Source of the DNA: Haloechinothrix halophila YIM 93223
GTDB lineage: Bacteria > Actinomycetota > Actinomycetes > Mycobacteriales > Pseudonocardiaceae
Length of the DNA: 64,000 nucleotides
Reading direction: 5' to 3'
NCBI RefSeq assembly: GCF_000504245.1
Contig: NZ_KI632509.1
Location: 5,111,502 to 5,175,501 of the forward strand
Below are positions 53,702-63,009 of the stretch, piece after piece (position 1 is the first letter of the stretch; every line of letters begins with the position of its first letter). The translations under genes were made by a program, and so were the position numbers. The notes under the pieces were generated by a model. It was given only the letters and a program-made list of their open reading frames with translations, was not told the origin of the DNA and ran no database searches.

Positions 53702-55243
53702 CTACCTATTCGCCGGCCGCAGCAACCCTCGCTCCATCGCGAACAGCGCAGCGGCGGCCCGGCTCGACACGCCGATCTTGGTGTAGATGTGCTGCACGTG
53801 GTGCTCCGCCGTGCGCCGCGAGATCACTAGATGCTCAGCGATCCGCGCGTTACTGTGGCCGCGGGCGAGCAGGTCGAGGACCTCGACTTCGCGGTCGCTC
53901 AGCCCAGCCGGTCGCTCCGGTTTCGTGGCGGCGCACGGTTGTCCCGCCGCGGCGAGGACGGCGCGCACCGCGTCGGAGTCGAGCGCGCCGTTGCTGGCCT
54001 CGGCGGTGAGTTCGGTGGCGGCGCGATCCGGGGCGAGCGCATCGCGGTGCGGGCGCGGTTCGGTCATCGCGTGGTAGGCGTCCGCGGCGGCGAGCACTCG
54101 AGCGGGTATGCCCAGTTCCGTTCGTGCGCACCCGCGGTGGTAGCCGGAGCCGTCGAGACGTTCGTGGTGCATCCCGGCCAGCCGGGCGAGCGCGGACAGC
54201 CGCTCCGAACCGGCCAGGATTCGCTCCGAGTGGTAGGCATGCAGCCGGACCTGCTCCCACTCCCCCTCGCTCAACGGCCCTGGCTTCTCCCAGATCGCGT
54301 CGGACACGGCCACGCGCCCGACGTCGTGCAGCAGCGCGGCCACCTCCAGATCGTTCAGGACGTCTGCGGGCAACCCCAGCTCAGCACCGGCGGTTCGCGC
54401 GAGCGCGGCAACGCCGGACGAGTGGCCGTGGGTGTATGGCGTTTTGAGGTCGGCGAGCCTGCCGAACACGGTCGCGACCTCGCGCAGTCGCCACTCGGGC
54501 AGTGTCACCGGGCTCGGTTCGGCGTCGAGAACGATGGCGCGAACGTCACCGCTGTTGATCTCGCTGAGCAGGTCATGCGCCCGCGCCGCGAAGTGCTCGG
54601 TGAGTTCGGGGTCCAGCATCCCGCCGCTGCGACGTCGTATCTCGGCAACCGCCAGATCCGCGTCGCCCAGGTCGTCGTACAGCACCGCGAGCGCGGTAAG
54701 CCGTGCGATGCGCGCGGCGATCGGGATGTCGTCGTTGGCGATGCCGTCTGGAGCGCCACCGCCCTGCCAGAACTCGTACAGGTGATAGACCGCTCGCTGC
54801 ACCGCGCCCGGAAGCCCGAGTGCCCGAGCGGTGTCGCGGCCGACCTCGCACGTCGCGGTCGTGTACGCCTGCCCGAACCGCTTGCCGCTCGTGAGTTCCG
54901 CGATGACGAGCCGAGCACGGTCCAGCGGTGATCGTCCCCGCAGCAATGTCGGCAGCATCGTCGATATCAGGTCGCGTGGGTCGGCGATGTTGGTCCGGGT
55001 GGCCGCTGAATTGAGGACGAACTCATCGCCGTAGCGGTGCGCGGTCTCATGCGCGTATCCGGTGCAGCCGACGTGGTGCAGCAACGCCGTGTACAGCGCG
55101 GTCTGAACGTCGTCGTCGGAAAGGTCGAGCGACGCGGCGAACCGGACAGCGAGCGCTGCCGAGCGCACGGACTCGCCCGGTGGGAAGCCGAACCCGAGGT
55201 CGGCCAGCCGGGACAGTCCCGCGAGCAGGTCAGCCAGCCGCAC
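53702..55243 (-). CDS. HD-GYP-like domain fused to LuxR helix-turn-helix
   Basis: A protein of about 513 residues. The N-terminal half contains a first HD-like helical domain (TALYTALLHHVGCTGYAHE). A proper HD-GYP region follows (THGHSSGVAALA, AALLHDVGRVAVSDAIWEKPGPLSEGEWEQVRLHAYHSERIL, MHHERLDGSGYHRG). A C-terminal LuxR HTH (LSDREVEVLDLLARGHSNARIAEHLVISRRTAEHHVQHIYTKIGV) completes it. The GYP triad reads GYH, so c-di-GMP cleavage may be altered. It may link a nucleotide signal to transcription. The start at the GTG 55243 is chosen by domain fit; 55279 is an alternative. Confidence 0.85.
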   Translation of the reverse strand: MRLADLLAGLSRLADLGFGFPPGESVRSAALAVRFAASLDLSDDDVQTALYTALLHHVGCTGYAHETAHRYGDEFVLNSAATRTNIADPRDLISTMLPTLLRGRSPLDRARLVIAELTSGKRFGQAYTTATCEVGRDTARALGLPGAVQRAVYHLYEFWQGGGAPDGIANDDIPIAARIARLTALAVLYDDLGDADLAVAEIRRRSGGMLDPELTEHFAARAHDLLSEINSGDVRAIVLDAEPSPVTLPEWRLREVATVFGRLADLKTPYTHGHSSGVAALARTAGAELGLPADVLNDLEVAALLHDVGRVAVSDAIWEKPGPLSEGEWEQVRLHAYHSERILAGSERLSALARLAGMHHERLDGSGYHRGCARTELGIPARVLAAADAYHAMTEPRPHRDALAPDRAATELTAEASNGALDSDAVRAVLAAAGQPCAATKPERPAGLSDREVEVLDLLARGHSNARIAEHLVISRRTAEHHVQHIYTKIGVSSRAAAALFAMERGLLRPANR

Positions 55244-55405
55244 CGTTCGAGAGTAGGTCAGCCGCCCCACAGAAGCCACACGAAAACGGCGAATCAGTCA
55301 AGTCAACCGCGCGAACCACCAGCGCTGACCCGCATCGGGTGGCGGCACTCGATGATCGTCTCCCCGGTGTGCGCACGGGCGGCGTGCGCACACCGAGGGA
55401 CGACG

Positions 55406-56536
55406 TCATGCCTGGAGGTCGACCAGACCCGCCAGGGTCGCCCGGTGCCCCTCCGCGGTACCGAAGGCGAGCTGGTCCGCCTTGGCGCGCTTGAGATAGA
55501 GGTGCGCTGGGTGTTCCCAGGTCATACCGATCCCGCCGTGCAGCTGGACGCATTCCTCCGCCGCATGCACCGCGGCACCAGAGCAGTACGCCTGGGCCAG
55601 CGACGTGGCCACCCGGCGGTCCGGATCACCGTCTGCCGCCGTCGCGGCCGCGTAGCGTGCGGCGGCACGGGCGGACTCCACCTCGACCCACAGGTCGGCC
55701 AGCCGGTGCTTGATCGCCTGGAAACCGCCGACGATCCGGCCGAACTGCCTGCGCTCCTTCAGGTACGCCACGGTCGACTCAAGGCACCACTCGGCGACGC
55801 CCACCTGCTCGGATGCCAACAGCGCCGCACCGAGTTCGAGTGCGTCGCGCACCGCCGCCGCGCCGTCGGTGGCGTCGATGAGCACCTCGCACGGCGCGTC
55901 CATGAATTCGATGTCGGCAAGCCGCCGGGTCATGTCCAGCGACACCACGGACGTCATCGTGACCTCGGAGACGTCGACCAGATGCACCTCGAACCCTGCC
56001 TCGGTGGGTACCGGAACGAACAGGATGTCGGCGTCGTGCGCGCCGGCGACGTTGGCCACGCTGCCACGCAGCACGTCCTCTTCGGTCCGCAACACGTCGG
56101 AGCCGAACGTCGCCGCACCGGAGCTGAACGGCACCGCCAGCGCGGCCGTCGCCGTCCCGGCAGCCAGTTTCCGCACCAGCTCGGTTTCCCGCGCCCGCAG
56201 CGCGATCGATGTCGCGATGACAGCGCTGGTCAGGAACGGCACCGGGGCGGCGAACCGACCCAGCTCCTCAAGCACGACGGCGGCCTCACGCGCGCTCGCG
56301 CCCTGGCCTCCCATGTCCTCGGGTACCAGCAGCCCGGCGAGGCCGAGGTCGGTCGCCAGTGTCGGCCACAGCTCGGCGCCGAGGTCGTGATCGCCGTCGT
56401 AGGCGGCGATCACGCGGTCGGCGGGGCAACGGTCCGCCAGCAGCGACCGCACACTGTCCCGCAGCGAGTCCTCGACGTCGGTGTAGAGCAGATTGACATC
56501 GGCGCTGGTCTCACGGCTCTGCGTGCTCTGGTTCAT
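55406..56536 (-). CDS. Acyl-CoA dehydrogenase, degenerate partner subunit
   Basis: A 376-residue acyl-CoA dehydrogenase-like protein. It has the N-terminal helices and the C-terminal signature QLHGGIGMTWEHPAHLYLKRAK. It lacks the SEPGAGSD-type FAD block at mid-length (it has AGTATAALAVPFSSGAATFG). In actinobacterial alpha2-beta2 dehydrogenases such as FadE28-FadE29, the two subunits share active sites, and one is degenerate like this. The ATG at 56536 overlaps the partner gene's stop (ATGA), which supports a heteromer. Last gene of the nine-gene operon. Confidence 0.87.
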   Translation of the reverse strand: MNQSTQSRETSADVNLLYTDVEDSLRDSVRSLLADRCPADRVIAAYDGDHDLGAELWPTLATDLGLAGLLVPEDMGGQGASAREAAVVLEELGRFAAPVPFLTSAVIATSIALRARETELVRKLAAGTATAALAVPFSSGAATFGSDVLRTEEDVLRGSVANVAGAHDADILFVPVPTEAGFEVHLVDVSEVTMTSVVSLDMTRRLADIEFMDAPCEVLIDATDGAAAVRDALELGAALLASEQVGVAEWCLESTVAYLKERRQFGRIVGGFQAIKHRLADLWVEVESARAAARYAAATAADGDPDRRVATSLAQAYCSGAAVHAAEECVQLHGGIGMTWEHPAHLYLKRAKADQLAFGTAEGHRATLAGLVDLQA

Positions 56537-57723
56537 CGTGGCAGGTCCTTCCACGGGACGTCCTTGTCGTCACGGTGTTCTGGCGGCAGGCCGAGCACCC
56601 GCTCGGCGATGATGTTGCGCAGCACCTCGGACGTGCCACCCTCGATCGAGTTGCCCTTGGCGCGCAGGTAGCGGTATCCGGCGTCGCGACCGGTGAACTC
56701 CACGATCTCCGGACGTGTCATGGTCCAGTCCGAGTAGCGCAGTCCCTCCTCGCCGAGCAATTCCAGCTCCAGCCCGGACAGTTCCTGCGAGAGCCGCGCG
56801 AACACCAGCTTCATCGCGGAGCCCTCCGGCCCCGGCTCGCCACTGGCCAGCTTCTGCTGCAGCCGCTTACCAGTCAGTCGCGCCACCTCGGCTTCGACCC
56901 ACAACCGCATCAGCCGGTCGTGTGTCCCCGGCGTGCGCACTTCGGGCCGCTTGCGCCAGGTGTCGGCGACGACGCCGATCATGCCACTCTCCCGTGGAGC
57001 GGACCCGCCACCGATCGCGACCCGTTCGTTCATCAGCGTGCCCATGGCGACGCGCCAGCCGTCGCCGACCGCGCCGAGCCGGTTCTCGTCCGGGATGCGC
57101 ACGTCGGTCAGGAAGACCTCGTTGAACTCCGCCTCGCCGGTGATCTGCCGCAGCGGGCGGACGTCGATGCCGGGGTCGGTCATGTCGCACACGAAATACG
57201 TCATACCAGCGTGTTTCGGCTGGTCAGGGTCGCTCCGTGCGACCAGGATCGCCCAGCGCGCCTTATGGGCCACCGACGTCCACACCTTCTGGCCGTTGAC
57301 GACCCAGGTGTCGCCGTCGCGCACCGCACGCGTTGCCAGTGCCGCGAGGTCCGAACCGGCGCCGGGTTCGGAGAACAACTGACACCAGACTTCCTCGCCG
57401 GTCCACAGTGGACGCAGGAAGCGCTTCTTCTGCTCATCGGTGCCGAACGCGAGGATCGTCGGCGCGGCCATGCCGAGACCGATGCCGATCCGGCGCGGCT
57501 CGTTGTCTGGCGCATCGGCTTTCTCGAGTTCCGCGTCGACAACGGACTGCATGGCGCGCGGCAGCCCCAGACCGCCGAGCCCTTCCGGGTAGTGCACCCA
57601 CGCCAGCCCGGCATCGAACCGTGCGCGCAGAAACTCCAGCCGGTCCGTGGTGGCCGGATCGTGCGCGGCAAGCAGGTCGGCGACCCGTCGCCGCAGGTCG
57701 TCGGCGACCTCGTCGTCACTCAT
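56533..57723 (-). CDS. Acyl-CoA dehydrogenase, catalytic partner subunit
   Basis: A 396-residue flavoprotein. It has WCQLFSEPGAGSDLAALATRAVRDGDTWVVNGQKVWTS (FAD and substrate site), GVVADTWRKRP-type linker, and GNSIEGGTSEVLRNIIAERVLGLP. It is the counterpart of the degenerate subunit downstream, with ATGA overlap between the genes, and its own start overlaps the gene upstream by one base. It probably makes 2,3-enoyl-CoA from a steroid-like or branched acyl-CoA. The exact substrate is not shown. Confidence 0.92.
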   Translation of the reverse strand: MSDDEVADDLRRRVADLLAAHDPATTDRLEFLRARFDAGLAWVHYPEGLGGLGLPRAMQSVVDAELEKADAPDNEPRRIGIGLGMAAPTILAFGTDEQKKRFLRPLWTGEEVWCQLFSEPGAGSDLAALATRAVRDGDTWVVNGQKVWTSVAHKARWAILVARSDPDQPKHAGMTYFVCDMTDPGIDVRPLRQITGEAEFNEVFLTDVRIPDENRLGAVGDGWRVAMGTLMNERVAIGGGSAPRESGMIGVVADTWRKRPEVRTPGTHDRLMRLWVEAEVARLTGKRLQQKLASGEPGPEGSAMKLVFARLSQELSGLELELLGEEGLRYSDWTMTRPEIVEFTGRDAGYRYLRAKGNSIEGGTSEVLRNIIAERVLGLPPEHRDDKDVPWKDLPR

Positions 57724-58949
57724 CAGTGCGTTCCCCTTCCTTGCTGGCGCTTCAGCTCGGCTTTGGCCAGCGCGTTCTTGTGCACTTCGTCGGGTCCGTC
57801 AGCGAAGCGCAGCGTGCGAATGCCCGCGAACAGCCCGGCGAGCGGGAAGTCCTGGCTCAGCCCGCCAGCGCCGTGAACCTGGATCGCCTTGTCCAGAATC
57901 CACTCCACCGTCTGCGGGGTGGCGATCTTGATCGCCTGGATTTCAGTGTGTGCGCCCTTGTTGCCGACCGTGTCCATCAGCCACGCGGTCTTGAGCACCA
58001 GCAGCCGCAGCTGTTCCACCCGTACCCGTGCTTCGGCGATCCAGTCGCGGACGACGCCCTGGTCAGCGATCGGCTTGCCGAACGCGACCCGCTCGGCGGC
58101 GCGGTCGCACATCAACTCGATCGCGCGTTCGGCCACCCCGATGGATCGCATGCAGTGGTGGATCCTGCCAGGACCGAGCCGCGCCTGGGCGATGGCGAAT
58201 CCGTCGCCCTCGCCGCCGATCAGGTTCTCGGCGGGCACCCGGACGTCGGTGAAGGTCATCTCGGCGTGGCCGCCATGGTCGGCGTCGTCGTAGCCGAACA
58301 CGGTCATGCCGCGTTTGATCTCGACGCCGGGAGTGTCGCGCGGCACCAGGATCATCGACTGCTGCCGGTGCCGGTCGGCGGCCGGGTCGGTCTTGCCCAT
58401 CACGATGAAGATCGCCGCGTCCGGGTTCATCGCCCCGGTGATCCACCATTTCCGTCCATTGAGGACGTAGTGGTCGCCGTCCTGTTCGATGCGGGTGCCG
58501 ATGTTGGTGGCGTCCGACGATGCGACGTCCGGCTCTGTCATCGCGAACGACGACCGGATCTCGCCACCCAGCAACGGCTCCAGCCACTCCTTGCGCTGCT
58601 TCTCGGTGCCGAACATCGACAGCACTTCCATGTTGCCGGTGTCCGGCGCCGAGCAGTTCAGCGCGGGCGGCGCGAGCCTGCTGCGACCGGTGATCTCGGC
58701 GAGCGGTGCGTACTGCAGGTTGGTGAGCCCGCCACCCTCATCCCCCGGCAGGAAGAGGTTCCATAGCCCCTGCTCACGGGCCTGTTCCCGCAATTCATGC
58801 AGCGCTGGCACCCGCGACCAGGCCCAGCGGTCGTCGGCGGCTTCCAGTTGCTCGGAGAACACCGGCTCGGCCGGGTACACCTTCTCGTGCAGGAAGGTCA
58901 GCAGCCGCTCCCGCAGCTCTTCGGTGGTGGCGTCTAGCGCGAAGTCCAT
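57723..58949 (-). CDS. Acyl-CoA dehydrogenase, ACAD10/11-like
   Basis: A 408-residue dehydrogenase. The N-terminus reads MDFALDATTEELRERLLTFLHEKVYPAEP, with LPGDEGGGLTNLQYAPLAEITGRS, SFAMTEPDVASSDATNIG (FAD site) and QVHGAGGLSQDFPLAGLFAGIRTLRFADGPDEVHK. This is the group matching ACAD10/11 and bacterial LvaC. It sits beside an APH-type kinase gene (58955), the separate version of the domain fused in ACAD10/11. That pair acts on 4-hydroxyacyl-CoA in known cases. The substrate here is inferred only. Confidence 0.9.
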   Translation of the reverse strand: MDFALDATTEELRERLLTFLHEKVYPAEPVFSEQLEAADDRWAWSRVPALHELREQAREQGLWNLFLPGDEGGGLTNLQYAPLAEITGRSRLAPPALNCSAPDTGNMEVLSMFGTEKQRKEWLEPLLGGEIRSSFAMTEPDVASSDATNIGTRIEQDGDHYVLNGRKWWITGAMNPDAAIFIVMGKTDPAADRHRQQSMILVPRDTPGVEIKRGMTVFGYDDADHGGHAEMTFTDVRVPAENLIGGEGDGFAIAQARLGPGRIHHCMRSIGVAERAIELMCDRAAERVAFGKPIADQGVVRDWIAEARVRVEQLRLLVLKTAWLMDTVGNKGAHTEIQAIKIATPQTVEWILDKAIQVHGAGGLSQDFPLAGLFAGIRTLRFADGPDEVHKNALAKAELKRQQGRGTH

Positions 58950-58954
58950 CGCCT

Positions 58955-59983
58955 CTACTCCTTCAGTGCGGCCAGTCCGGCGTCGATCAGGGGCACGACG
59001 AGGTCGCCGACGGTGTCGAAGCCCTCGCCGACGGTCTGCCCGTGGGTGTGTCTGTAGTGGATTCCTTCGAGGATCACGGCGATCTTGAAATACGCCAGAC
59101 CCAGGTAGAAGCCCATGGCGGAGAGGTCCCTGCCGCTGTGGGCCGCGTAGCGGGCAAGTAGCTCATCGGCGTCCGCGAATCCCGGCGCGGTGGCGACGTC
59201 GGCCACCGCGTCCCCGGCGTCCAGCTCCGCCATCCGCTGGTACACGAGCAGCAGCGCGATGTCGGTGAGCGGATCGCCCAGGGTGGCCATCTCCCAGTCC
59301 AGTACCGCCGTGATCTGGTCATTCTCGTCGACCAGCAGGTTGTCCAGCCGGTAGTCACCGTGCACGATGCCCGGCGCCGACTCGCCGGGCACCGAGGCTG
59401 ACAACGCGTCGTGCAACCGCTCGGCGCCGGGGAGGTCCCGCACATGCGACGCGTCCAGCTGCTTCTTCCAGCGCCGCACCTGCCTGGCGAGGAAACCCTC
59501 CGGCCGGCCGAAGTCGGACAGCCCCACCGAGTCCGGATCGACGTCGTGCAGCGTGGCCAGCGTGTCGATCATGCGAAGCGAGATGGCCCGCGTGCGGTCA
59601 GGACCGAGTGGCGCCAACTCGGCGGCGTACCGGTACGGCGTGCCCTCCACCTTGGACATCACGTAGAACGGCGCGCCGATGACGTCGGTGTCGTCGCAGT
59701 GCGCGTACGTCATCGGCACCGGAACGTCGGTAGGCCCCAGTGCGGTGATGACCCGATACTCGCGGCCCATGTCGTGTGCCGTCGCCAGCACGTGGCCCAG
59801 CGGCGGGCGACGCACGATCCAGGTCGACGTCCCGTCGGTGACCTCGTAGGTCAGGTTCGACTTGCCGCCCGCGATCAGGCTGGCGCGCAGCGGGCCAGTG
59901 ATCGCGCCGGGACGGACACCGTCGAAAAACTCCTGGAAACCGGCTAGGTCCAACCCTGGTGGCCCGGTGTCCGTCCCCGGCAT
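58955..59983 (-). CDS. Phosphotransferase (APH family), ACAD10/11-type kinase
   Basis: A 342-residue kinase-like protein. The nucleotide loop is LIAGGKSNLTYEV, the catalytic motif is GIVHGDYRLDNLLVDEND and AVLDWEMATLGDPLTDIALLL is the metal Asp. This is the APH subfamily that pairs with an acyl-CoA dehydrogenase (LvaA in Pseudomonas; ACAD10/11 N-terminal domain) and phosphorylates 4-hydroxyacyl-CoA. It lies six bases upstream of that dehydrogenase gene. I place the start at the ATG 59983 (MPGTDTG). Confidence 0.9.
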   Translation of the reverse strand: MPGTDTGPPGLDLAGFQEFFDGVRPGAITGPLRASLIAGGKSNLTYEVTDGTSTWIVRRPPLGHVLATAHDMGREYRVITALGPTDVPVPMTYAHCDDTDVIGAPFYVMSKVEGTPYRYAAELAPLGPDRTRAISLRMIDTLATLHDVDPDSVGLSDFGRPEGFLARQVRRWKKQLDASHVRDLPGAERLHDALSASVPGESAPGIVHGDYRLDNLLVDENDQITAVLDWEMATLGDPLTDIALLLVYQRMAELDAGDAVADVATAPGFADADELLARYAAHSGRDLSAMGFYLGLAYFKIAVILEGIHYRHTHGQTVGEGFDTVGDLVVPLIDAGLAALKE

Positions 59984-59985
59984 GA

Positions 59986-60438
59986 TCACTCCACCAGCAC
60001 CGAGAGGACCTCGGCGACGCACGCGGGTTTGTCGCCACCCTCGATCTCGATGGTCACGCGGACCATGGCTTGCGCGCCGTCGTCGCCGCGCTTGAGTTCG
60101 ACCAGCTCAGCCCCGGCGCGCACCCGCGAGTCGACCGGCACCGGCGCGGGGAACCGCACCTTGTTGGAGCCGTAGTTCACGCCCATCTTGAGGCCGTCGA
60201 CCTTGTAGATCTGCCACACCAGCATCGGGATCAGCGACAGCGTCAGATAGCCGTGTGCGATGGTGCTGCCGAACGGCCCCTGTGCGGCCTTCTCCGGGTC
60301 GGTGTGGATCCACTGATGGTCCCCGGTCGCCTCGGCGAACAGGTTGATCCGCTCCTGGGTGATGGTGTGCCAGTCGCTGTAACCGAGGTGAGTGCCCACT
60401 GCCTTCTCGAGCTCGTCGAGCCCGTTGAACGTCTGCAT
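59986..60438 (-). CDS. MaoC-like (R)-enoyl-CoA hydratase
   Basis: A 150-residue hotdog protein. Its catalytic motif is LFAEATGDHQWIHTDPEKAAQGPFGSTIAHGYLTLSL, the Asp-His pair of MaoC-like hydratases. It hydrates trans-2-enoyl-CoA to (R)-3-hydroxyacyl-CoA. The stop lies two bases before the kinase start. The position after FabG and before the kinase fits a beta-oxidation-like route. Confidence 0.92.
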   Translation of the reverse strand: MQTFNGLDELEKAVGTHLGYSDWHTITQERINLFAEATGDHQWIHTDPEKAAQGPFGSTIAHGYLTLSLIPMLVWQIYKVDGLKMGVNYGSNKVRFPAPVPVDSRVRAGAELVELKRGDDGAQAMVRVTIEIEGGDKPACVAEVLSVLVE

Positions 60439-60448
60439 GCCGCTCCTC

Positions 60449-61210
60449 TCAGTCGCGCGGTCCGCCGGCGACGTAGATGACCTGGCCGGACACGAATCCG
60501 GCCTCCTCGCTGACCAGGAACGACGCCGTCGCGGCGATGTCGGCTGGCTGGCCGACCCGCTGCACCGGGATCTGCGCGGCGGCGCCCTGCTTGAACTCCT
60601 CGAACGGCACGCCGACCCGCTCGGCGGTCGCCGCGGTCATCTCGGTCTCGATGAAGCCAGGCGCGATCGCGTTCGCGGTGACGCCGAACTTGCCCAGCTC
60701 AACGGCGAGGGTCTTGGTGAAGCCCTGCAGCCCTGCCTTGGCGGACGAATAGTTCACCTGGCCCCGGTTGCCGAGGGCGGAAACGCTGGACAGGTTGACG
60801 ATGCGGCCGTACTTCGCCTCGGTCATGTGCTTCTGCACCGCGCGGGTCATCAGGAACGAGCCGCGCAGGTGGACGTTCATCACCGCGTCCCAGTCCTCGA
60901 CGCTCATCTTGAACAGCAGGTTGTCGCGGGTGATCCCGGCGTTGTTGATCAGCACGGTCGGCGCGCCAAGCTCGTTCGCGACCCGCTCGACCGCCTTGTC
61001 GACGGCCTGCTCGTCGGAGACGTCGACGCCGACGGCCAGCGCGGTGCCACCCGCGCGCTCGATGTCGGCGACGGCCTGCTTGCAGGCCGACTCGTCAAGG
61101 TCGAGCACCGCGACGTTGAAGCCGTCGGAAGCGAGGCGCTTCGCCACCGCGGCACCGATCCCCCGCGCTGCTCCGGTGACGATGGCGGTGCGCTTGGTCT
61201 GATCGCTCAC
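60449..61210 (-). CDS. 3-oxoacyl reductase-type SDR (FabG-like)
   Basis: A 253-residue classical SDR. The cofactor site is IVTGAARGIGAAVAKRL; NNAGITRDNLLFKMSVEDWDAVMNVHL is next. RIVNLSSVSALGNRGQVNYSSAKAGLQGF gives Ser, Tyr and Lys, and IAPGFIETEMT is the usual end of the core. The GTG at 61210 has GAAGGAGA. It likely oxidises or reduces the 3-hydroxy/3-oxoacyl-CoA made by the MaoC hydratase. It is not necessarily a fatty acid synthesis FabG. Confidence 0.93.
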   Translation of the reverse strand: MSDQTKRTAIVTGAARGIGAAVAKRLASDGFNVAVLDLDESACKQAVADIERAGGTALAVGVDVSDEQAVDKAVERVANELGAPTVLINNAGITRDNLLFKMSVEDWDAVMNVHLRGSFLMTRAVQKHMTEAKYGRIVNLSSVSALGNRGQVNYSSAKAGLQGFTKTLAVELGKFGVTANAIAPGFIETEMTAATAERVGVPFEEFKQGAAAQIPVQRVGQPADIAATASFLVSEEAGFVSGQVIYVAGGPRD

Positions 61211-61239
61211 GTATGTCTCCTTCTCTCGTGTCCCTGGTT

Positions 61240-62229
61240 TCAGCTTCCCGGTACGACGGCCAACCGGCCAACGGTGACGCCATCGGCGAGCCGCTGCACG
61301 CCGCTGGCCACATCCTCCAGCGCCACGCGCTCGCTCACCAGAGGTGAGACCTTCCCAGCCGCCGCGAGCGCGGTGAGGTCGTCGTGGCACTCGCGCACCG
61401 CGTCCGGGTCCTTGCCGGTGTAGAGGCCCCAGTGCAGACCGAGGATGGCGTAGTTCTTGATCAGCGCGTGGTTCAGCGCTGCCGACTGGATCTCACCACC
61501 CGCGAAGCCGATGATCACGATGCGGCCCTCGAATGCGATGCACTTCGTGGAACGCCGGTAGGTCTCGCCGCCGACCGGGTCGTAGATGACATCAGCACCC
61601 TTACCGTCGGTTTCGCGCTTGACGACGTCGACGAAGTCCTCTGTGTTGCGGTCGACGACGACGTCCGCGCCGAGCTCGCGGGCGACGTCGGCCTTAGCGG
61701 GACCACCGACAACGCCGATCACGCGCGCACCCGCGGCCTTGCCGAGCTGCACGGCGGCGCTACCAACACCGCCCGCGGCCGCGTGTACCAGCAGCGTCTC
61801 CCCTGCCAGCAGTCCGGCGCGGCGGTGCAGCCCGAACCAGCCGGTCTGGTAGCCGATATAGAACGACCCTGCCTGCGCATCGTCCAGCGCGTCCGGGGCG
61901 GGGAACGTCGTCGCGTGTTCCATCAGCGCGTACTCCGCGAACGCGCCCGACGGAATCACCGACGCACCGATGACCCGGTCGCCGGGTGCGAAGCCAGACA
62001 CCTCGGCGCCGGTCGCCACGACCTCGCCACACAGCTCAACGCCCGGTGTAAACGGCAACGACGGCTTGACCTGGTACTCGCCCCGGCACATCAGGACGTC
62101 GGGGAAGTTCGCCGCGGCCCCGCGCACCCGCACCAGCAGCTGGGTCGGCGACGGTTCCGGCTGGTCGACGTCGACCAGCCGGAGCACCTTCTCCGGCTCG
62201 CCCAGCTCGGCCACCTGCCATGCCTTCAT
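61240..62229 (-). CDS. NADPH:quinone oxidoreductase-type MDR
   Basis: A 329-residue medium-chain reductase without the zinc ligands of alcohol dehydrogenases. It has MKAWQVAELGEPEKVLRL, AAANFPDVLMCRGEYQ, LLVHAAAGGVGSAAVQLGKAAGARVIG (NADPH loop) and a C-terminal GLHWGLY. It likely reduces a quinone or an enoyl thioester (like acryloyl- or crotonyl-CoA reductases). The start ATG overlaps the SDR stop (ATGA) and has GGAGG. Confidence 0.92.
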   Translation of the reverse strand: MKAWQVAELGEPEKVLRLVDVDQPEPSPTQLLVRVRGAAANFPDVLMCRGEYQVKPSLPFTPGVELCGEVVATGAEVSGFAPGDRVIGASVIPSGAFAEYALMEHATTFPAPDALDDAQAGSFYIGYQTGWFGLHRRAGLLAGETLLVHAAAGGVGSAAVQLGKAAGARVIGVVGGPAKADVARELGADVVVDRNTEDFVDVVKRETDGKGADVIYDPVGGETYRRSTKCIAFEGRIVIIGFAGGEIQSAALNHALIKNYAILGLHWGLYTGKDPDAVRECHDDLTALAAAGKVSPLVSERVALEDVASGVQRLADGVTVGRLAVVPGS

Positions 62230-63008
62230 CGCTGACCTCCCGCGTCGTCGAATCCTCGCTGCAGTTCGCGCATCGCCGCATGCCACTTCTCCGGCTTCGC
62301 GGCTCGGTACGCGTAGTACTTGGCCGCCTCGGGGTGCGGCAGGACGAGGAATGATCCGTCCGTCATGCCCTGCCACAGCGAGTCGGCGACCTGTTCCGGG
62401 GTGAGCGCGGTGTCCTGGCTGAGCATGTCCTTGAACACGCCCGAGTCGTCCAGCATCTGGGTCTGTACCCCTTGTGGACAGACACAGTGGACGGCGATCC
62501 CCCGATGTCCATACGTGACGGAGAGCCACTCCGCGAAAGCGACTGCTCCGTGCTTGGTCACCGAGTACGTCGGGCTGCCGAGCATCGTGAGCAATCCTGC
62601 CGCCGACGCGGTCACCACGAAGGTGCCGCCGCCCGACTCCAGCCAGCCGGGCACCAGCCGTCGCGCTGCCCGCACGTGCGCCAGAGTGTTGACCTCGATG
62701 GCCTTCGTCCAGTCCGACTCCGGCGCGTCCAGGCCAGCGCCGACGGCCACCCCCGCGTTCGCGCAGTAGACGTCGATCGCGCCGAGGTGGTCACGGGCGG
62801 CGTCGATGAGCGCGCCGACGCCGTCGTCGCTCGCGGCGTCACCCGGCACAGCGTGTCCGTCTACTTCGGACGCCACGGTCATTGCGGCGTCGGCGTCGAT
62901 GTCGTTGACGACGACCCGCGCGCCCTCGGCGGCGAACCGGTGCGCGAACGCGCGGCCGATACCGTGTCCCGCGCCGGTGATGACGACGCCCTTGCCTTGA
63001 ACATCCAT
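62226..63008 (-). CDS. Short-chain dehydrogenase/reductase
   Basis: A 260-residue SDR. VVITGAGHGIGRAFAHRFAAEG is the cofactor site, ANAGVAVGAG the NAG motif, and TFVVTASAAGLLTMLGSPTYSVTKHGAVAFAEW the catalytic block. The C-terminal ~40 residues (HPEAAKYYAYRAAKPEKWHAAMRELQRGF) are an extension seen in catabolic SDRs. The start is one base after the upstream gene's stop, and the stop overlaps the MDR start. Confidence 0.9.
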   Translation of the reverse strand: MDVQGKGVVITGAGHGIGRAFAHRFAAEGARVVVNDIDADAAMTVASEVDGHAVPGDAASDDGVGALIDAARDHLGAIDVYCANAGVAVGAGLDAPESDWTKAIEVNTLAHVRAARRLVPGWLESGGGTFVVTASAAGLLTMLGSPTYSVTKHGAVAFAEWLSVTYGHRGIAVHCVCPQGVQTQMLDDSGVFKDMLSQDTALTPEQVADSLWQGMTDGSFLVLPHPEAAKYYAYRAAKPEKWHAAMRELQRGFDDAGGQR

Positions 63009-63009
63009 G

